Translations under genes and position numbers: made by a program
Shown here: one piece after another, positions 18,704 through 27,443 of the stretch
How the letters are laid out: each line of letters begins with the position of its first letter
Position numbering within the stretch: position 1 is the stretch's first letter
The notes under the pieces: model-generated
Database searches by the model: none
The model's input: only the letters and a program-made list of their open reading frames with translations
What the model was told of the DNA's origin: nothing
IMG/VR virus record: IMGVR_UViG_3300047562_002308
Location: 1 to 40,301 of that record
DNA: 40,301 nucleotides
DNA from: a virus
Strand: one strand, 5' to 3'

Positions 18704-19164
18704 GCCTTACCGTAATATGTGGCTACTTCCTCTGGCGTTGCTTCACGAACATTCTTATTTGTGAGCCACTTTTCGGCAACCTCCCTAGAAATGATATTGT
18801 ATCCTGGCTTTAACTTTCCGATACCCTGCCAATGAAGGTTCTTTGCTGCATAAACAGCAACCTGATCATTTTCTACCTTGGGTGTTTCCTTTTCAACCTT
18901 TACTGGTGGATAATTCTTTTCTGCTGAATGAACAGTAATTACTCCATCATCATTTGCATGTGCATTAGATCTGGGAGCAAGTCTTGTCTTTGATGGTGCT
19001 TGAATAACTGTTTCAGCATATTCTTCTGCTTGTGAAATACCAGCCTGAATATCCATAATTTTTGCTAGAATTTTTGTCTTAGTCTTTGCGTCCCCAAGAT
19101 CAATTCCATTTTCTTCTGCGTATTCTCTAAGTTCTTTCGCAGTTTTTGATGATAGATGTTCCAT
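18700..19164 (-). CDS. SAP/HeH-like head protein downstream of capsid
   Basis: A 154-residue protein, the first gene after the major capsid terminator. The N-terminal 36 residues (LSSKTAKELREYAEENGIDL, then AKTKTKILAKI) are a helix-extended-loop-helix motif of the SAP/HeH/Rho-N type, often found in small phage proteins next to capsid genes. A low-complexity linker follows. The C-terminal 55 residues contain WQGIGKLKPGYNIISREVAE and end ATPEEVATYYGKA, a compact fold seen in head-tail region proteins. The ATG at 19164 has a strong AGGAGG 6 bases upstream. A TGATATAAT promoter element lies 25 bases before the start. Exact function is unknown; head completion or DNA-end handling are possible. Confidence 0.6.
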   Translation of the reverse strand: MEHLSSKTAKELREYAEENGIDLGDAKTKTKILAKIMDIQAGISQAEEYAETVIQAPSKTRLAPRSNAHANDDGVITVHSAEKNYPPVKVEKETPKVENDQVAVYAAKNLHWQGIGKLKPGYNIISREVAEKWLTNKNVREATPEEVATYYGKA

Positions 19165-19189
19165 TAATCCTCCTATACCTCTAAAATCA

Positions 19190-19198
19190 ATTATATCA
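19190..19198 (-). promoter_or_regulatory. Extended -10 promoter element TGATATAAT after capsid terminator
   Basis: TGATATAAT on the minus strand sits 11 bases after the capsid hairpin and 25 bases before the next ATG. It is a perfect TGnTATAAT. The predicted leader of about 19 bases keeps the AGGAGG site. No clear -35 is visible. Confidence 0.55.
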
Positions 19199-19209
19199 GA
19201 ATATGCTTG

Positions 19210-19236
19210 AGGGGGCAGGTTTTTGGCCTGCCCCCT
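19210..19236 (-). terminator. GC hairpin after major capsid gene
   Basis: A 10-bp perfect stem: AGGGGGCAGG (19210-19219) pairs with CCTGCCCCCT (19227-19236), loop of 7. It starts 21 bases after the capsid stop codon. The minus strand lacks a T-run after the stem, while the plus strand has T6 five bases on. With all genes on the minus strand, I read it as a terminator or message-end stabiliser for the capsid transcript. Confidence 0.6.
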
Positions 19237-19257
19237 ACAAGATTTTTTATTTAGTTA

Positions 19258-20388
19258 TCAGGAAGTTGGAGCAGATGCATCAGCATATGCAACTGCGTCA
19301 AGTTCCTCCCATGTGATGCCTAGACGGACGAATACTGTGTACTCAATTGTGTCCTTCTTGGCCTGGTACTCACGGTTTACTGTGATATCGCGCTGGAAGC
19401 CCCATACACGGTTGCTTGGGAATGTCAAATCGACATAATCAGCAGGGTAGTAGGGAACCTCAAGAACGTCAACACCGAGAACGCGAGTTACGTTAGCATT
19501 GCCTAGTGTCTGGCCTGCACCATCAAGGTAAGCCTGACGGTTGCGCTCTGTGCCAGCAACGCGGGGATCAAATGCTGCTGCAATAGCATCAGCAAGTGTT
19601 CCGTTGTTAGCAACGATACCAGCGAATGCGTCTGTGCCTGCGTAGAACTTAAGATTGCTCTTAACTGCGCGGTACTTGCGTGGCATTGCGTAGATGATCT
19701 GCTGCATTACTTCTGGTGTCCAAGCATTGTTGGAAACAGAAACTACTGCCTCATGAGCATCGCTACCACTGGTAACCTGATGAACGAAGCCGTCCCAAAT
19801 TCCGAGGAATGGGTCAGCACCTCCATCACCATTGATAGCAAGATCCTCAATATCGTTAGCAAATGCATTGGTCATCAAACGAACGAGATGATCCTCTAGT
19901 GCGCCACCTTCGATGTTGTCTTCAAGTGACTCTGTTGAAACCTCCCAGTCAAGGCGGATCTTTGTTGTTGTAAGTTCTACCTTTGTGAAGGTTGCACCAG
20001 CGTTATCATATGTGCCTAGTGCCTGAGCAGCAGCACGGATAACGCGCTCACCAACGTTAACCTTCTCAATCTCCATTGTGTTTGCACGCATTGTAACTCT
20101 GCGACCATCGTTAGCAAGAACGGTTGCGTCCCATACATAGTCGATGAATCGGTTAGCCTGCTCTGGGTTTAGGAGACCGCTAAGTGTTCCTGTTGGATTA
20201 ACGGCGTTTGGGCCTGATGTAACACCGTAGTTAGCATTTGGGATATTGCCCAATACGCCAGCAGCGGGGTCTGATACGCCACCGATGCCTCCAGCGGCTA
20301 CTGCGCCCTGACCCTGGTATAGACCTGGGTTTGGATCACCGTACTCGCCTGAGTCTGATGGCTGATTCTTTAGGATTTCTTCTGACAT
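19258..20388 (-). CDS. Major capsid protein (HK97-type fold expected)
   Basis: A 376-residue shell-forming protein, directly after the protease/scaffold gene. The N-terminal 60 residues are Gly/Ala/Pro-rich and disordered-looking (GLYQGQGAVAAGGIGG). They are followed by features usual for capsid subunits: ERVIRAAAQALGTYDNAG, LTTTKIRLDWEVSTESLEDN (a spine-helix and strand region), GDGGADPFLGIWDGF, and a C-terminal strand region VWGFQRDITVNREYQAKKD. ATG at 20388 has a near-perfect AGGAGGTGA. Codons end in G or C far more often than in the neighbouring large tail genes, expected for the most abundant protein. A strong hairpin follows the gene. Confidence 0.92.
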   Translation of the reverse strand: MSEEILKNQPSDSGEYGDPNPGLYQGQGAVAAGGIGGVSDPAAGVLGNIPNANYGVTSGPNAVNPTGTLSGLLNPEQANRFIDYVWDATVLANDGRRVTMRANTMEIEKVNVGERVIRAAAQALGTYDNAGATFTKVELTTTKIRLDWEVSTESLEDNIEGGALEDHLVRLMTNAFANDIEDLAINGDGGADPFLGIWDGFVHQVTSGSDAHEAVVSVSNNAWTPEVMQQIIYAMPRKYRAVKSNLKFYAGTDAFAGIVANNGTLADAIAAAFDPRVAGTERNRQAYLDGAGQTLGNANVTRVLGVDVLEVPYYPADYVDLTFPSNRVWGFQRDITVNREYQAKKDTIEYTVFVRLGITWEELDAVAYADASAPTS

Positions 20389-20410
20389 TTACTTTCACCT
20401 CCTGTATTCT

Positions 20411-20941
20411 TTATTTAAATAGGTCGGACTTGTTGAGGAAACGACCGCCCCATAGAGATTTTTGAACCCTTACGGGCTCTTCCTGTACGATCTCTCCGAG
20501 ATCGCCAGACTTACGGAAAGCAGTATCTGATTCCACTGCATCTACTCGCTTTCCAAACTCTTCATATGAACTCTTTACTTCCTTGACCTCCTGGCTTACG
20601 CCAGCAACCTCCTGGGAAACACCAGTGATTGTCTTATGAAGATCCTCTACCTTTTCATTAAGAGCCTTCATGGTCTCAGCAAGAGTTTCTATGGCTGAAG
20701 TTACAGTCTCAGTTACAGTCTTAAGAACTTCATTTTCTGTTGCCTCTACTGACTTTTCAGTTTCTTCAACTTGTTCTGCTGTCTCTTCTGACATTTCAAC
20801 AGACTCTGTATCCTCAGAAGTTGTTTCCTCTTCTGCCTTAGCGACAGCCTCATCCTCTACAGGAGTGTCCACTGTCTTCTCAACTTCCTCAGCAGTTTCT
20901 ACAACTTCTGCCTCAGGAGTTTCAATATTTTCTTCTGTCAT
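20411..20941 (-). CDS. Nested in-frame scaffold protein (internal start)
   Basis: The protease reading frame contains an ATG at 20941 (residue 245, MTEENIETPE) preceded by AAGGAGGT at 20956-20949 with 7 bases between. This is a perfect Shine-Dalgarno sequence, better than that of the full gene. It would give a 176-residue acidic, Val/Glu/Thr-rich protein with a coiled coil (VEDLHKTITGVSQEV) and a basic tail, typical of internal scaffold. The arrangement mirrors lambda C/Nu3, where the scaffold is the C-terminal part of the protease made from its own start. Separate expression is inferred; the sequence of the site is direct. Confidence 0.75.
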   Translation of the reverse strand: MTEENIETPEAEVVETAEEVEKTVDTPVEDEAVAKAEEETTSEDTESVEMSEETAEQVEETEKSVEATENEVLKTVTETVTSAIETLAETMKALNEKVEDLHKTITGVSQEVAGVSQEVKEVKSSYEEFGKRVDAVESDTAFRKSGDLGEIVQEEPVRVQKSLWGGRFLNKSDLFK

Positions 20942-21673
20942 CTTGCTTACCTCCTTTTCATCATTTTTCATTCTATTTAAAATAGTCTTGACTACATCTG
21001 CCTTGTCTGCATCATTGGACTCAACAAACCCTATGTTTTGCATACCTTTGTCGCAGCGTGGGCAGTCGGAAGAAGCATTGGCAGAAAGTTGAACAAGATC
21101 ATCGCTGCTGCACCAATAAACATTCTCAATTGATGCTTTAGCAAGATAGCCACCTTCATGGTTTTTCTCTATGCTGATAACATTTGCATATTGGTTTGCT
21201 GGATTATCAACAAGAGAAAGTTCATATAGTTCATAGTCCTTGATTACTCTAATGGACTTATCCATATCTTCGTTGTAAACATCTTCTGTTTCTTTAATGT
21301 TGCCCCCGATAGAAAAACCAGTTAGGGTTCCATCAAGAACCTTTTCCCAGGTATCCTGAGCACCCTTGCTTACATATGCAGAAACATAAACACCATTGTA
21401 AAATTTCTTTTCCTCTGGATCAAAGTATTTGTCTTCTTTGAATGAAACAACTTTGCCTACCGCGATTTGTTGATGCATCTCTCTAAGATTGCCACGAAAG
21501 GTTTTGAAAGCCTTTAATGATGCATCACTAGGAACAATGTCGCCCTGCCTGTCTATATTGTCAAGCGTGGCAAAACCAGATACGATTCTTCTCTCTTTGT
21601 CTACCTTGGCAATTGGCATTGAAAGTTTAATGTCATTGCCGTCGCTAGACCAATGAGCCTTAGACATATTCAT
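20411..21673 (-). CDS. Prohead maturation protease with C-terminal scaffold region
   Basis: A 420-residue fusion of a capsid maturation protease and a scaffold. Residues 1-170 look like phage serine proteases of the XkdF/U35 kind: VSGFATLDNIDRQGD (31-45), a conserved His in LREMHQQ (His67), and a Ser in LTGFSIGG (Ser121), followed by ELYELSLVDNPAN. Residues 186-215 carry Cys188 and CPRC (Cys204, Cys207), a partial zinc-knuckle look. From residue 245 the protein is highly acidic and then coiled-coil, the usual scaffold composition. ATG at 21673 follows AGGA with 4 bases; an ATG two codons later is an alternative. An internal start at 20941 probably makes the scaffold separately. Confidence 0.85.
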   Translation of the reverse strand: MNMSKAHWSSDGNDIKLSMPIAKVDKERRIVSGFATLDNIDRQGDIVPSDASLKAFKTFRGNLREMHQQIAVGKVVSFKEDKYFDPEEKKFYNGVYVSAYVSKGAQDTWEKVLDGTLTGFSIGGNIKETEDVYNEDMDKSIRVIKDYELYELSLVDNPANQYANVISIEKNHEGGYLAKASIENVYWCSSDDLVQLSANASSDCPRCDKGMQNIGFVESNDADKADVVKTILNRMKNDEKEVSKMTEENIETPEAEVVETAEEVEKTVDTPVEDEAVAKAEEETTSEDTESVEMSEETAEQVEETEKSVEATENEVLKTVTETVTSAIETLAETMKALNEKVEDLHKTITGVSQEVAGVSQEVKEVKSSYEEFGKRVDAVESDTAFRKSGDLGEIVQEEPVRVQKSLWGGRFLNKSDLFK

Positions 21674-21682
21674 ACTATCCTA

Positions 21683-21691
21683 ATTATATCA
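21683..21691 (-). promoter_or_regulatory. Extended -10 promoter element TGATATAAT before protease gene
   Basis: TGATATAAT on the minus strand, in the 48-base gap between portal and protease genes. It ends 9 bases before ATG 21673, so a transcript from it would begin within a few bases of the start codon, near-leaderless. Confidence 0.5.
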
Positions 21692-21721
21692 AACGTTTTT
21701 ACAGTTTTTATCAAATTGTTA

Positions 21722-23350
21722 CTATTGTGTTCTTCTACCCTCGCCAGCAGGATTTCTGCCAGTTGTTGTAGCAACACTATCAGAGTTATTGTTCATTCTT
21801 TCAGCATCTCTTTCACGGTTTTGCATAGTGTTTGCCCTGGCATCTGCTGCTTGACGAGCACCAAGAACTAGTGGCTCTTCGCCGCTAGGAATTTGTGGAA
21901 GATCAATTTTTGCTCTTGCTTCATTTGGAAGCATAATCTGATTCTTTACATAACGCTCAAGAATTTGTGCTTGTGCAACTTCATCTGTTAGAGTTAGTTC
22001 GTTAAACTTTAACTCAATAATGTCTGTGAATTCAGAAATTATTTTAGCAACTACCTTTTCTAAATGTCTTTGTGCTGGTCTGGCTACTTGTTCTTTGAAT
22101 GTACGATCATTTGCAAGTGCCGCCGCGAGAGAGCCAGAGGTTGTTCCAAGTTTAGACAAAGGAACCTGATGAGCCATAAGTATATCGTCACGGTTCTTTG
22201 TTCTATATTTATCAAAAGATGCTTCTTGAACACCATTTTCTACTGGATGCATCTCAAACTCTGGACTATTACCATCTTGATCAGCAGGTAGTGGGACATA
22301 TAGTGTTCTGTGATTTTGTCCCTTCAAGCCAGTTTGCAAGAACCTGAACAGTCTATCTTGTGACTCACCACTGAGTGTTGCACCCTTTGTCACAACAATA
22401 TAACGTGGAACAGCCTTATTTTCAAAGTAGTCAATATTATATTGTGCAGCCATCTGGTCACCCTGAAGTGCTGTATAGGCTGAAATAATGTCGGGAACAC
22501 CGTAGAACGTGTTAAGTGGTGAATAAGACTTGAAATGAATAACCTCGTTTGGACGAGGATCGTTAGTAACAGGATTTGGATTTGTTGCAGCAAAGTTTCT
22601 AAAATAAACAACTTTACCGCCAATAATTTGAATAAAGCCATCACGAATTCTACGGACACGCATTGTTGTAGAAGGAATATGACCAATATAGCCAATTTCT
22701 CCGTTTACCTTGCGACCAACCTCCATATATCCGTTACCAGTTGATTCAACATCTGTCATAATTTTTTCCATGATGTTGATAAAACTATCTTCGTCATTTA
22801 GGCTTTCTAGCCAATCTCTTGCCTGAATTTTAAGACGCTCAATTCTCTTTCTGGCCCTACCAGCCTTGCCCTCGTCTTCTTCATCCTCAAGGCGTAACTT
22901 AACGGGGTTTGAGATCTCAAACATATATCCAAGACCAACAATGTTTTGTACCTTGGCATCTACCGCCGCATGGTTGGCAAAGTTTGTATCATAAAAGTTT
23001 GCAAGTTCATAAAGATTATATGGTGGAGTGATTACGTCAAAAATACCGTATCCGTTTCTCCATACCTCTCCAGGGTTGATTTGCTTAGATCCAGTATCTT
23101 CTTGTCCTACTGCCCTTACGCCTGCGGCCTGAGCATATGCAGGAGATATTTGTCCCTGATTGTTGCGAGGAACATCATAAACCTTTTCCATCTTGTTTTC
23201 ATTACGAGTTGTTCTGCGTCTAAAGTTTGTATCAATTCCGTCAAAAGATTTTAAATCTTCCCATGACTTAGCAAAAGGATCAAGTTCTTTAAACTCATTT
23301 ATCTTTTCAAGATTTTCATCTTCGAATGCTTGAATATGATGATATTCCAT
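21722..23350 (-). CDS. Portal protein
   Basis: A 542-residue portal, forming the ring through which DNA enters and leaves the head. Recognised by the block RPNEVIHFKSYSPLNTFYGVPD (about residues 267-288) followed by SAYTALQGDQMAAQYNIDYF and AVPRYIVVTKG, which is typical of HK97/SPP1-like portal proteins. A C-terminal region rich in Arg/Asn/Gln (ANTMQNRERDAERMNNN) is the usual flexible barrel/crown end. The ATG at 23350 overlaps the stop of the upstream small gene by one base (TAATG), with no ribosome-binding site, so it depends on coupling. Protease and capsid genes follow, confirming the head module. The terminase that normally precedes the portal is not next to it. Confidence 0.93.
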   Translation of the reverse strand: MEYHHIQAFEDENLEKINEFKELDPFAKSWEDLKSFDGIDTNFRRRTTRNENKMEKVYDVPRNNQGQISPAYAQAAGVRAVGQEDTGSKQINPGEVWRNGYGIFDVITPPYNLYELANFYDTNFANHAAVDAKVQNIVGLGYMFEISNPVKLRLEDEEDEGKAGRARKRIERLKIQARDWLESLNDEDSFINIMEKIMTDVESTGNGYMEVGRKVNGEIGYIGHIPSTTMRVRRIRDGFIQIIGGKVVYFRNFAATNPNPVTNDPRPNEVIHFKSYSPLNTFYGVPDIISAYTALQGDQMAAQYNIDYFENKAVPRYIVVTKGATLSGESQDRLFRFLQTGLKGQNHRTLYVPLPADQDGNSPEFEMHPVENGVQEASFDKYRTKNRDDILMAHQVPLSKLGTTSGSLAAALANDRTFKEQVARPAQRHLEKVVAKIISEFTDIIELKFNELTLTDEVAQAQILERYVKNQIMLPNEARAKIDLPQIPSGEEPLVLGARQAADARANTMQNRERDAERMNNNSDSVATTTGRNPAGEGRRTQ

Positions 23351-23718
23351 TATTCGTTATTCCCATACTTTTTAATACCTTGTTGAGCGGCATGAACAGC
23401 ACCAAGGTCGTCTAGGTTGGGAATTAAGCCTTCCTTTAATCTTTGCTTTTGCTCTTCATACTGCTCATCTGTGGCTCTTCTAATACCTGCATAAAACCAC
23501 GCTTCGCCTTCTGGCTGACCATAGTGAGCAGCAGCCTTTCTTAATTCTGCAATCTTAGATAAGTCCCCTCGCATCGATGGAATGTTCAGCATGTTTCCAT
23601 CTTCATCTTTAAACAAATGTCCGTCTGGTAGTCTCCAAAAGTACAAGCCCCAATCATACATTTTTGGCATCCATGTTGCCTTAGACTTACCAATTTTTGC
23701 TTTTCTAGTGTTACTCAT
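23350..23718 (-). CDS. Small conserved-looking protein before the portal
   Basis: A 122-residue protein of unknown function. It is basic at the N-terminus (SNTRKAKIGKSKATWMP), has an aromatic block DWGLYFWRLPDGHLF, then an acidic/helical region with Gln/Glu/Arg repeats. I prefer ATG 23718 over the in-frame ATG at 23724: neither has a ribosome-binding site, but 23718 lies 7 bases after a perfect TGGTATAAT, just where transcription would start, implying a leaderless message. The gene is one-base coupled to the portal. Its fixed place before the portal suggests a head or packaging role, but I recognise no family. Confidence 0.7.
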   Translation of the reverse strand: MSNTRKAKIGKSKATWMPKMYDWGLYFWRLPDGHLFKDEDGNMLNIPSMRGDLSKIAELRKAAAHYGQPEGEAWFYAGIRRATDEQYEEQKQRLKEGLIPNLDDLGAVHAAQQGIKKYGNNE

Positions 23719-23725
23719 GGTCATA

Positions 23726-23734
23726 ATTATACCA
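23726..23734 (-). promoter_or_regulatory. Extended -10 promoter element TGGTATAAT, leaderless configuration
   Basis: TGGTATAAT on the minus strand, two bases after the stop of the 1226-residue gene. The hexamer ends at 23726 and an ATG begins at 23718, seven bases later, which is where the +1 base is expected. No Shine-Dalgarno sequence is present. Confidence 0.6.
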
Positions 23735-23736
23735 GA

Positions 23737-26700
23737 TTATGCTGGTTTACCCAAGTAATTTGACCAAACTACGTCACTATAGTATGACGACTCTGTTTGC
23801 TGAACAAAAACTCCTTTATTGTCGTCAATAACCTTTCTGTTTGTTCCAGAATATACGTCAAATATATCTTTAGGAGTTATAGCATATGATGCCTGCCCTC
23901 CAAGTACATAAACAAATTTCCAAGTTTTATCATTTTCTGACCAAAATGACCAAACTCTCTCTATTCCATCAAACTCTAGTACCCCAGACCAATTTCTTGA
24001 AAGAATGTCTACTTTTCCTTCTAGTCCTTCTGTTAAATAGTAAGACATATTGTTATATGTTATATCTCCAAAAAGATTTATATTTCCTGCAAAAGAATTA
24101 AAATCTAGTGGTGTATTAAAAGATACCCCTATGCACGACCACTCATTTTTTCTTAAACGAATTTTACTAACAAATTTTCCATTTTGATATAAAGATAGTC
24201 CAGGTATATTAACTCTTTTACCAATAGAGGCGTTTCCTCCTTCTAAAAATTCACTTGGAACTGTTGAGGCTGAACCACCTTCTATAATTAAATCTTCAGT
24301 TGATAGAGCATTTCCACCCTCTATTATGAAAGGATCTCCAGTTGTATAATAGGCATCAACGGTTACATCTTCACCTTCTGTTTGTGCAACAAAAACTATT
24401 AAATTATCTTTTTCTTGTATAGACATTATTTCTAAATCATCATATTGCTGCCCCTCTTCTTTACGCAACATCCACATTTGTAGTGCTGAAATTTCAAATT
24501 GATTTGCACCGCTTTGATTTATTGGAATTTCTACACCATATTCTAAATCGTTTTCTTTTTTATTTATAACCCTTATTCCAGATTTTGATGTTGTATATAT
24601 ATATGGACTTGATGATTTATATATTGATATTGCATTTTTTTGTCCATATTCTTTTTGCCCATTAGAAAAAACATATGGATATACTCTTGTTCCATATTTT
24701 GTTCCAATAAAGTTTTTAGGAATATTGGGAGTAGACTCATTTGTTTTGTTAAATGTTTTTGAAGATATTTCTAATCTTTTTATTTTTAAAGGATTTCTTA
24801 TTATTGATCTTTGTTCAATTTCTAAGTTTATTGACATATAAAGATTTTCAATATCCACATTAGTTGGAGGAAAAACTATAACATTATCAGAAAAAAGAAA
24901 TTTTGTTTGTATTCCCTTGTCTGGGATATCTAGTGAATTTTCTTCATCTACATCTATAATCATATTGCTTGATAATTGTTTTGTATATGGAAATTCAGAT
25001 ACTGGCTTAACTTCTGAATTAGATATATCAGTAAAAGTCAAATACCCCTGAAGAGATGAGAACGAGGTGTCAACAATATTTCCAGTAGAATTATTCTTTT
25101 TTAATGATAAATAATTTATATAATTTTCATTGGCAAGATCTTCATAATCTTGTCCTGAAAAATTTTGCAATAATTCTAAATATGTCCAAACTACGTCTGT
25201 AGACACTGTTGGATATCCTAGATTAATTTGAAGAGAGTCTAAGCCATAAATATCGTTGTTCTCTTGATTTTTAAAAATACTAGCAAAATAAGATAGTGGA
25301 TAATACTCTTCCCATCTAGAAAAAACAGAAATATCTAAAAACATCTTGCCATATTCAATTTCTGGTATTAAAGTGTAACTTGCAAAGTTATCGATAAATA
25401 ATTCATAAAAGTCTACCTTTGCTATTCCAGAACTATTAAAATATTCTGAAATATTTGAATAGTTTGTTTGATTACAAAACCCTACTCTATATATTTTTCC
25501 CTCAAATGTGGATGTTCCATCTCCACCTACATATAACTGAACTGATGATGGAGAAGAAAAAAATCTAGAAACTTCAAAGCCATATTCTAGCGATATATCT
25601 TGCACATTTATTCCTACAGTAAAAGGTTCTTCCAGATTAATGCTTTCAGAATATATTTCATTATTGTTTATAAGATATTTTATTGTTTGTGATTCTACCA
25701 ATATATCAAAGTAGTCTCCAGTAATTACATTGTTAAATTTCATTATTGGTCTTGATGAAGATATATCGCTGTCTACTTGAAAAACACCATATATAGCGCT
25801 TAGTGAGTCGTTAAGGATATTTAAAGAAGGGAAGTTGTAATAACATTGTTCTGTCCAAGAGTCGTTTGGTCTGAACGTTAAAGATGTTGGATAGTCTCTG
25901 TTTGGATATTCTGATAAATATAGTTCATAGTTATCTTCATACCAACCAAAAATGTCTCTTTCACTTAAGAATATATTTGGAAGTCTATAATCTGGAACAG
26001 ATATATAATCTTTTGTAGCAATTAAATTATCAAAATATCCAGAATCCCATCTATAAAAATCTGGATACATTATATTTTGATTATATTCTGAAGAAGAAAA
26101 ATCTATAGATATTGGTGTTCCCTTAAATGAATTATCTATAAACTGTGATGAATCAACGCCTTGGCCCCAAACAAACCTTCTCTTTGCAACTATTTCAGAT
26201 ATAGAATATGGATAGATAGATACACAGTCAATTTTAAAAAATTTAAAAGATTGATATGAATATATTCCCCACCAATCTTTTTCTTGTGGAAGTTGCATTG
26301 TTGCTCTATCAATTGGTATAGAAATTACTTCTTCAGAATTAATCATAAGAACTGCATTTTTATTTTTTAAAATTAAATGAATGAGCATTGGTCTATACCA
26401 TTCAGAAACTGGGTGTGAGGCAATGTTATTTCCTATAACTAAAGATATAAATCCTTCTTTTACATAAATTCCGTCAGAACTAGAAATTGGACCAATTATT
26501 TTTCTAGAAGAATTTGTTGATGGATCTATTTGCATCCACATTTCAAAGGTATATTCTTTATTTCTTCCGCTTTCATTAAGCATTCCCATTCCAGGAAATA
26601 TAAAAGATGGTATTTCTGATCCAGATGGGTTTATAAGTGTTGCGTTATCTGTTCCAAATATTATTGGTGATGAATCATTTTTTGCCAATAGTTTATTATT

Positions 26701-27417
26701 TCTAACTAAATAGTATCCACCGTTGGTAAGAAGGCCATATTGATCTGCAAGAATTCCAGTTATTCCAAAAAATCCTAACTCTGAAGGAATTTGTTGAGGT
26801 ATAACCCCGAGATTTTCGTAACAAGATATTTGTGAATTTTGTCCGACAGAAAGACCATTAAAAATAAATGTTCTAGCAGAAATATCTGTAGAACTAGTAT
26901 CTTCCATATCAATTTCTATAATTAAACTTATGTCTCCTATCCAATTACTTGGCAAATCAAAATCATAATTTAAATTTATCCATGACTCTATTTCTGGTGG
27001 AAAAACTTTTTCCTTATATACCTTTTGAACAACTGAGTCTAAATCAGTGTATTCATAGCCCACCCTATAACTTTTAACAAAGTCTGGTTTTTGATAAACA
27101 AAAAAATTAACAGAAAATGATGGAGTGTCAAGGTCTATTTCTAATCCAGAGAAAAGACCTGGGCTTTTTGCTGATGCTACAACAGCATCTGTAGTATTTA
27201 CAATAAGAGATGAATATAAATTATCATCAAATGGAGATCCAGTATCTGGTATTGATGGATTATCGTCTGCATTAAAATTATCTAATGTCCATGATGTAAA
27301 ATATCTTTCTGAATTTGATATTAAAGATATGTAATATACTGGATCATCTAGAGGCCATAGCGCAATTGGATGTTCAGAATATGCCTTACTTGCATAATTG
27401 TTTAATGCTACAGTCAT
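23737..27417 (-). CDS. Large lectin-like (LamG-type) virion protein
   Basis: A 1226-residue protein between the ribonucleotide reductase and the head genes. The start EHPIALWPLDD and repeated patterns such as KEYTFEMWMQIDPS (near residue 287), IEGGxA-type strands and WSCIGVSF suggest several concanavalin/LamG-like beta sandwiches; these domains bind carbohydrate or form virion appendages. Near the C-terminus an EGG(N/S)A motif occurs three times within about 35 residues (codons around 24215-24330), a short internal repeat. It is poor in Cys and rich in Ser, Asn, Tyr and Ile, as in tail proteins. ATG at 27417 has AGAGG 6 bases upstream. No enzyme motif was found. It is probably a surface or tail appendage; the family call is from pattern, not from search. 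Confidence 0.7.
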   Translation of the reverse strand: MTVALNNYASKAYSEHPIALWPLDDPVYYISLISNSERYFTSWTLDNFNADDNPSIPDTGSPFDDNLYSSLIVNTTDAVVASAKSPGLFSGLEIDLDTPSFSVNFFVYQKPDFVKSYRVGYEYTDLDSVVQKVYKEKVFPPEIESWINLNYDFDLPSNWIGDISLIIEIDMEDTSSTDISARTFIFNGLSVGQNSQISCYENLGVIPQQIPSELGFFGITGILADQYGLLTNGGYYLVRNNKLLAKNDSSPIIFGTDNATLINPSGSEIPSFIFPGMGMLNESGRNKEYTFEMWMQIDPSTNSSRKIIGPISSSDGIYVKEGFISLVIGNNIASHPVSEWYRPMLIHLILKNKNAVLMINSEEVISIPIDRATMQLPQEKDWWGIYSYQSFKFFKIDCVSIYPYSISEIVAKRRFVWGQGVDSSQFIDNSFKGTPISIDFSSSEYNQNIMYPDFYRWDSGYFDNLIATKDYISVPDYRLPNIFLSERDIFGWYEDNYELYLSEYPNRDYPTSLTFRPNDSWTEQCYYNFPSLNILNDSLSAIYGVFQVDSDISSSRPIMKFNNVITGDYFDILVESQTIKYLINNNEIYSESINLEEPFTVGINVQDISLEYGFEVSRFFSSPSSVQLYVGGDGTSTFEGKIYRVGFCNQTNYSNISEYFNSSGIAKVDFYELFIDNFASYTLIPEIEYGKMFLDISVFSRWEEYYPLSYFASIFKNQENNDIYGLDSLQINLGYPTVSTDVVWTYLELLQNFSGQDYEDLANENYINYLSLKKNNSTGNIVDTSFSSLQGYLTFTDISNSEVKPVSEFPYTKQLSSNMIIDVDEENSLDIPDKGIQTKFLFSDNVIVFPPTNVDIENLYMSINLEIEQRSIIRNPLKIKRLEISSKTFNKTNESTPNIPKNFIGTKYGTRVYPYVFSNGQKEYGQKNAISIYKSSSPYIYTTSKSGIRVINKKENDLEYGVEIPINQSGANQFEISALQMWMLRKEEGQQYDDLEIMSIQEKDNLIVFVAQTEGEDVTVDAYYTTGDPFIIEGGNALSTEDLIIEGGSASTVPSEFLEGGNASIGKRVNIPGLSLYQNGKFVSKIRLRKNEWSCIGVSFNTPLDFNSFAGNINLFGDITYNNMSYYLTEGLEGKVDILSRNWSGVLEFDGIERVWSFWSENDKTWKFVYVLGGQASYAITPKDIFDVYSGTNRKVIDDNKGVFVQQTESSYYSDVVWSNYLGKPA

Positions 27418-27432
27418 AATTACCTCTTACTA

Positions 27433-27441
27433 ATTATAGCA
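27433..27441 (-). promoter_or_regulatory. Extended -10 promoter element TGCTATAAT before lectin-like gene
   Basis: TGCTATAAT on the minus strand directly after the reductase terminator (two bases beyond the stem) and 15 bases before ATG 27417. The terminator-promoter pair separates the reductase from the structural genes. Confidence 0.55.
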
Positions 27442-27443
27442 AA

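Noticed and set aside
19210-19250. Plus-strand terminator for a convergent gene
   Set aside because: A T6 run follows the hairpin on the plus strand, but no plus-strand gene is supported anywhere near it.
20670-21092. Plus-strand Ser/Val-rich 140-codon frame
   Set aside because: Antisense to the acidic Glu/Thr/Val repeats of the scaffold region; a composition artefact.
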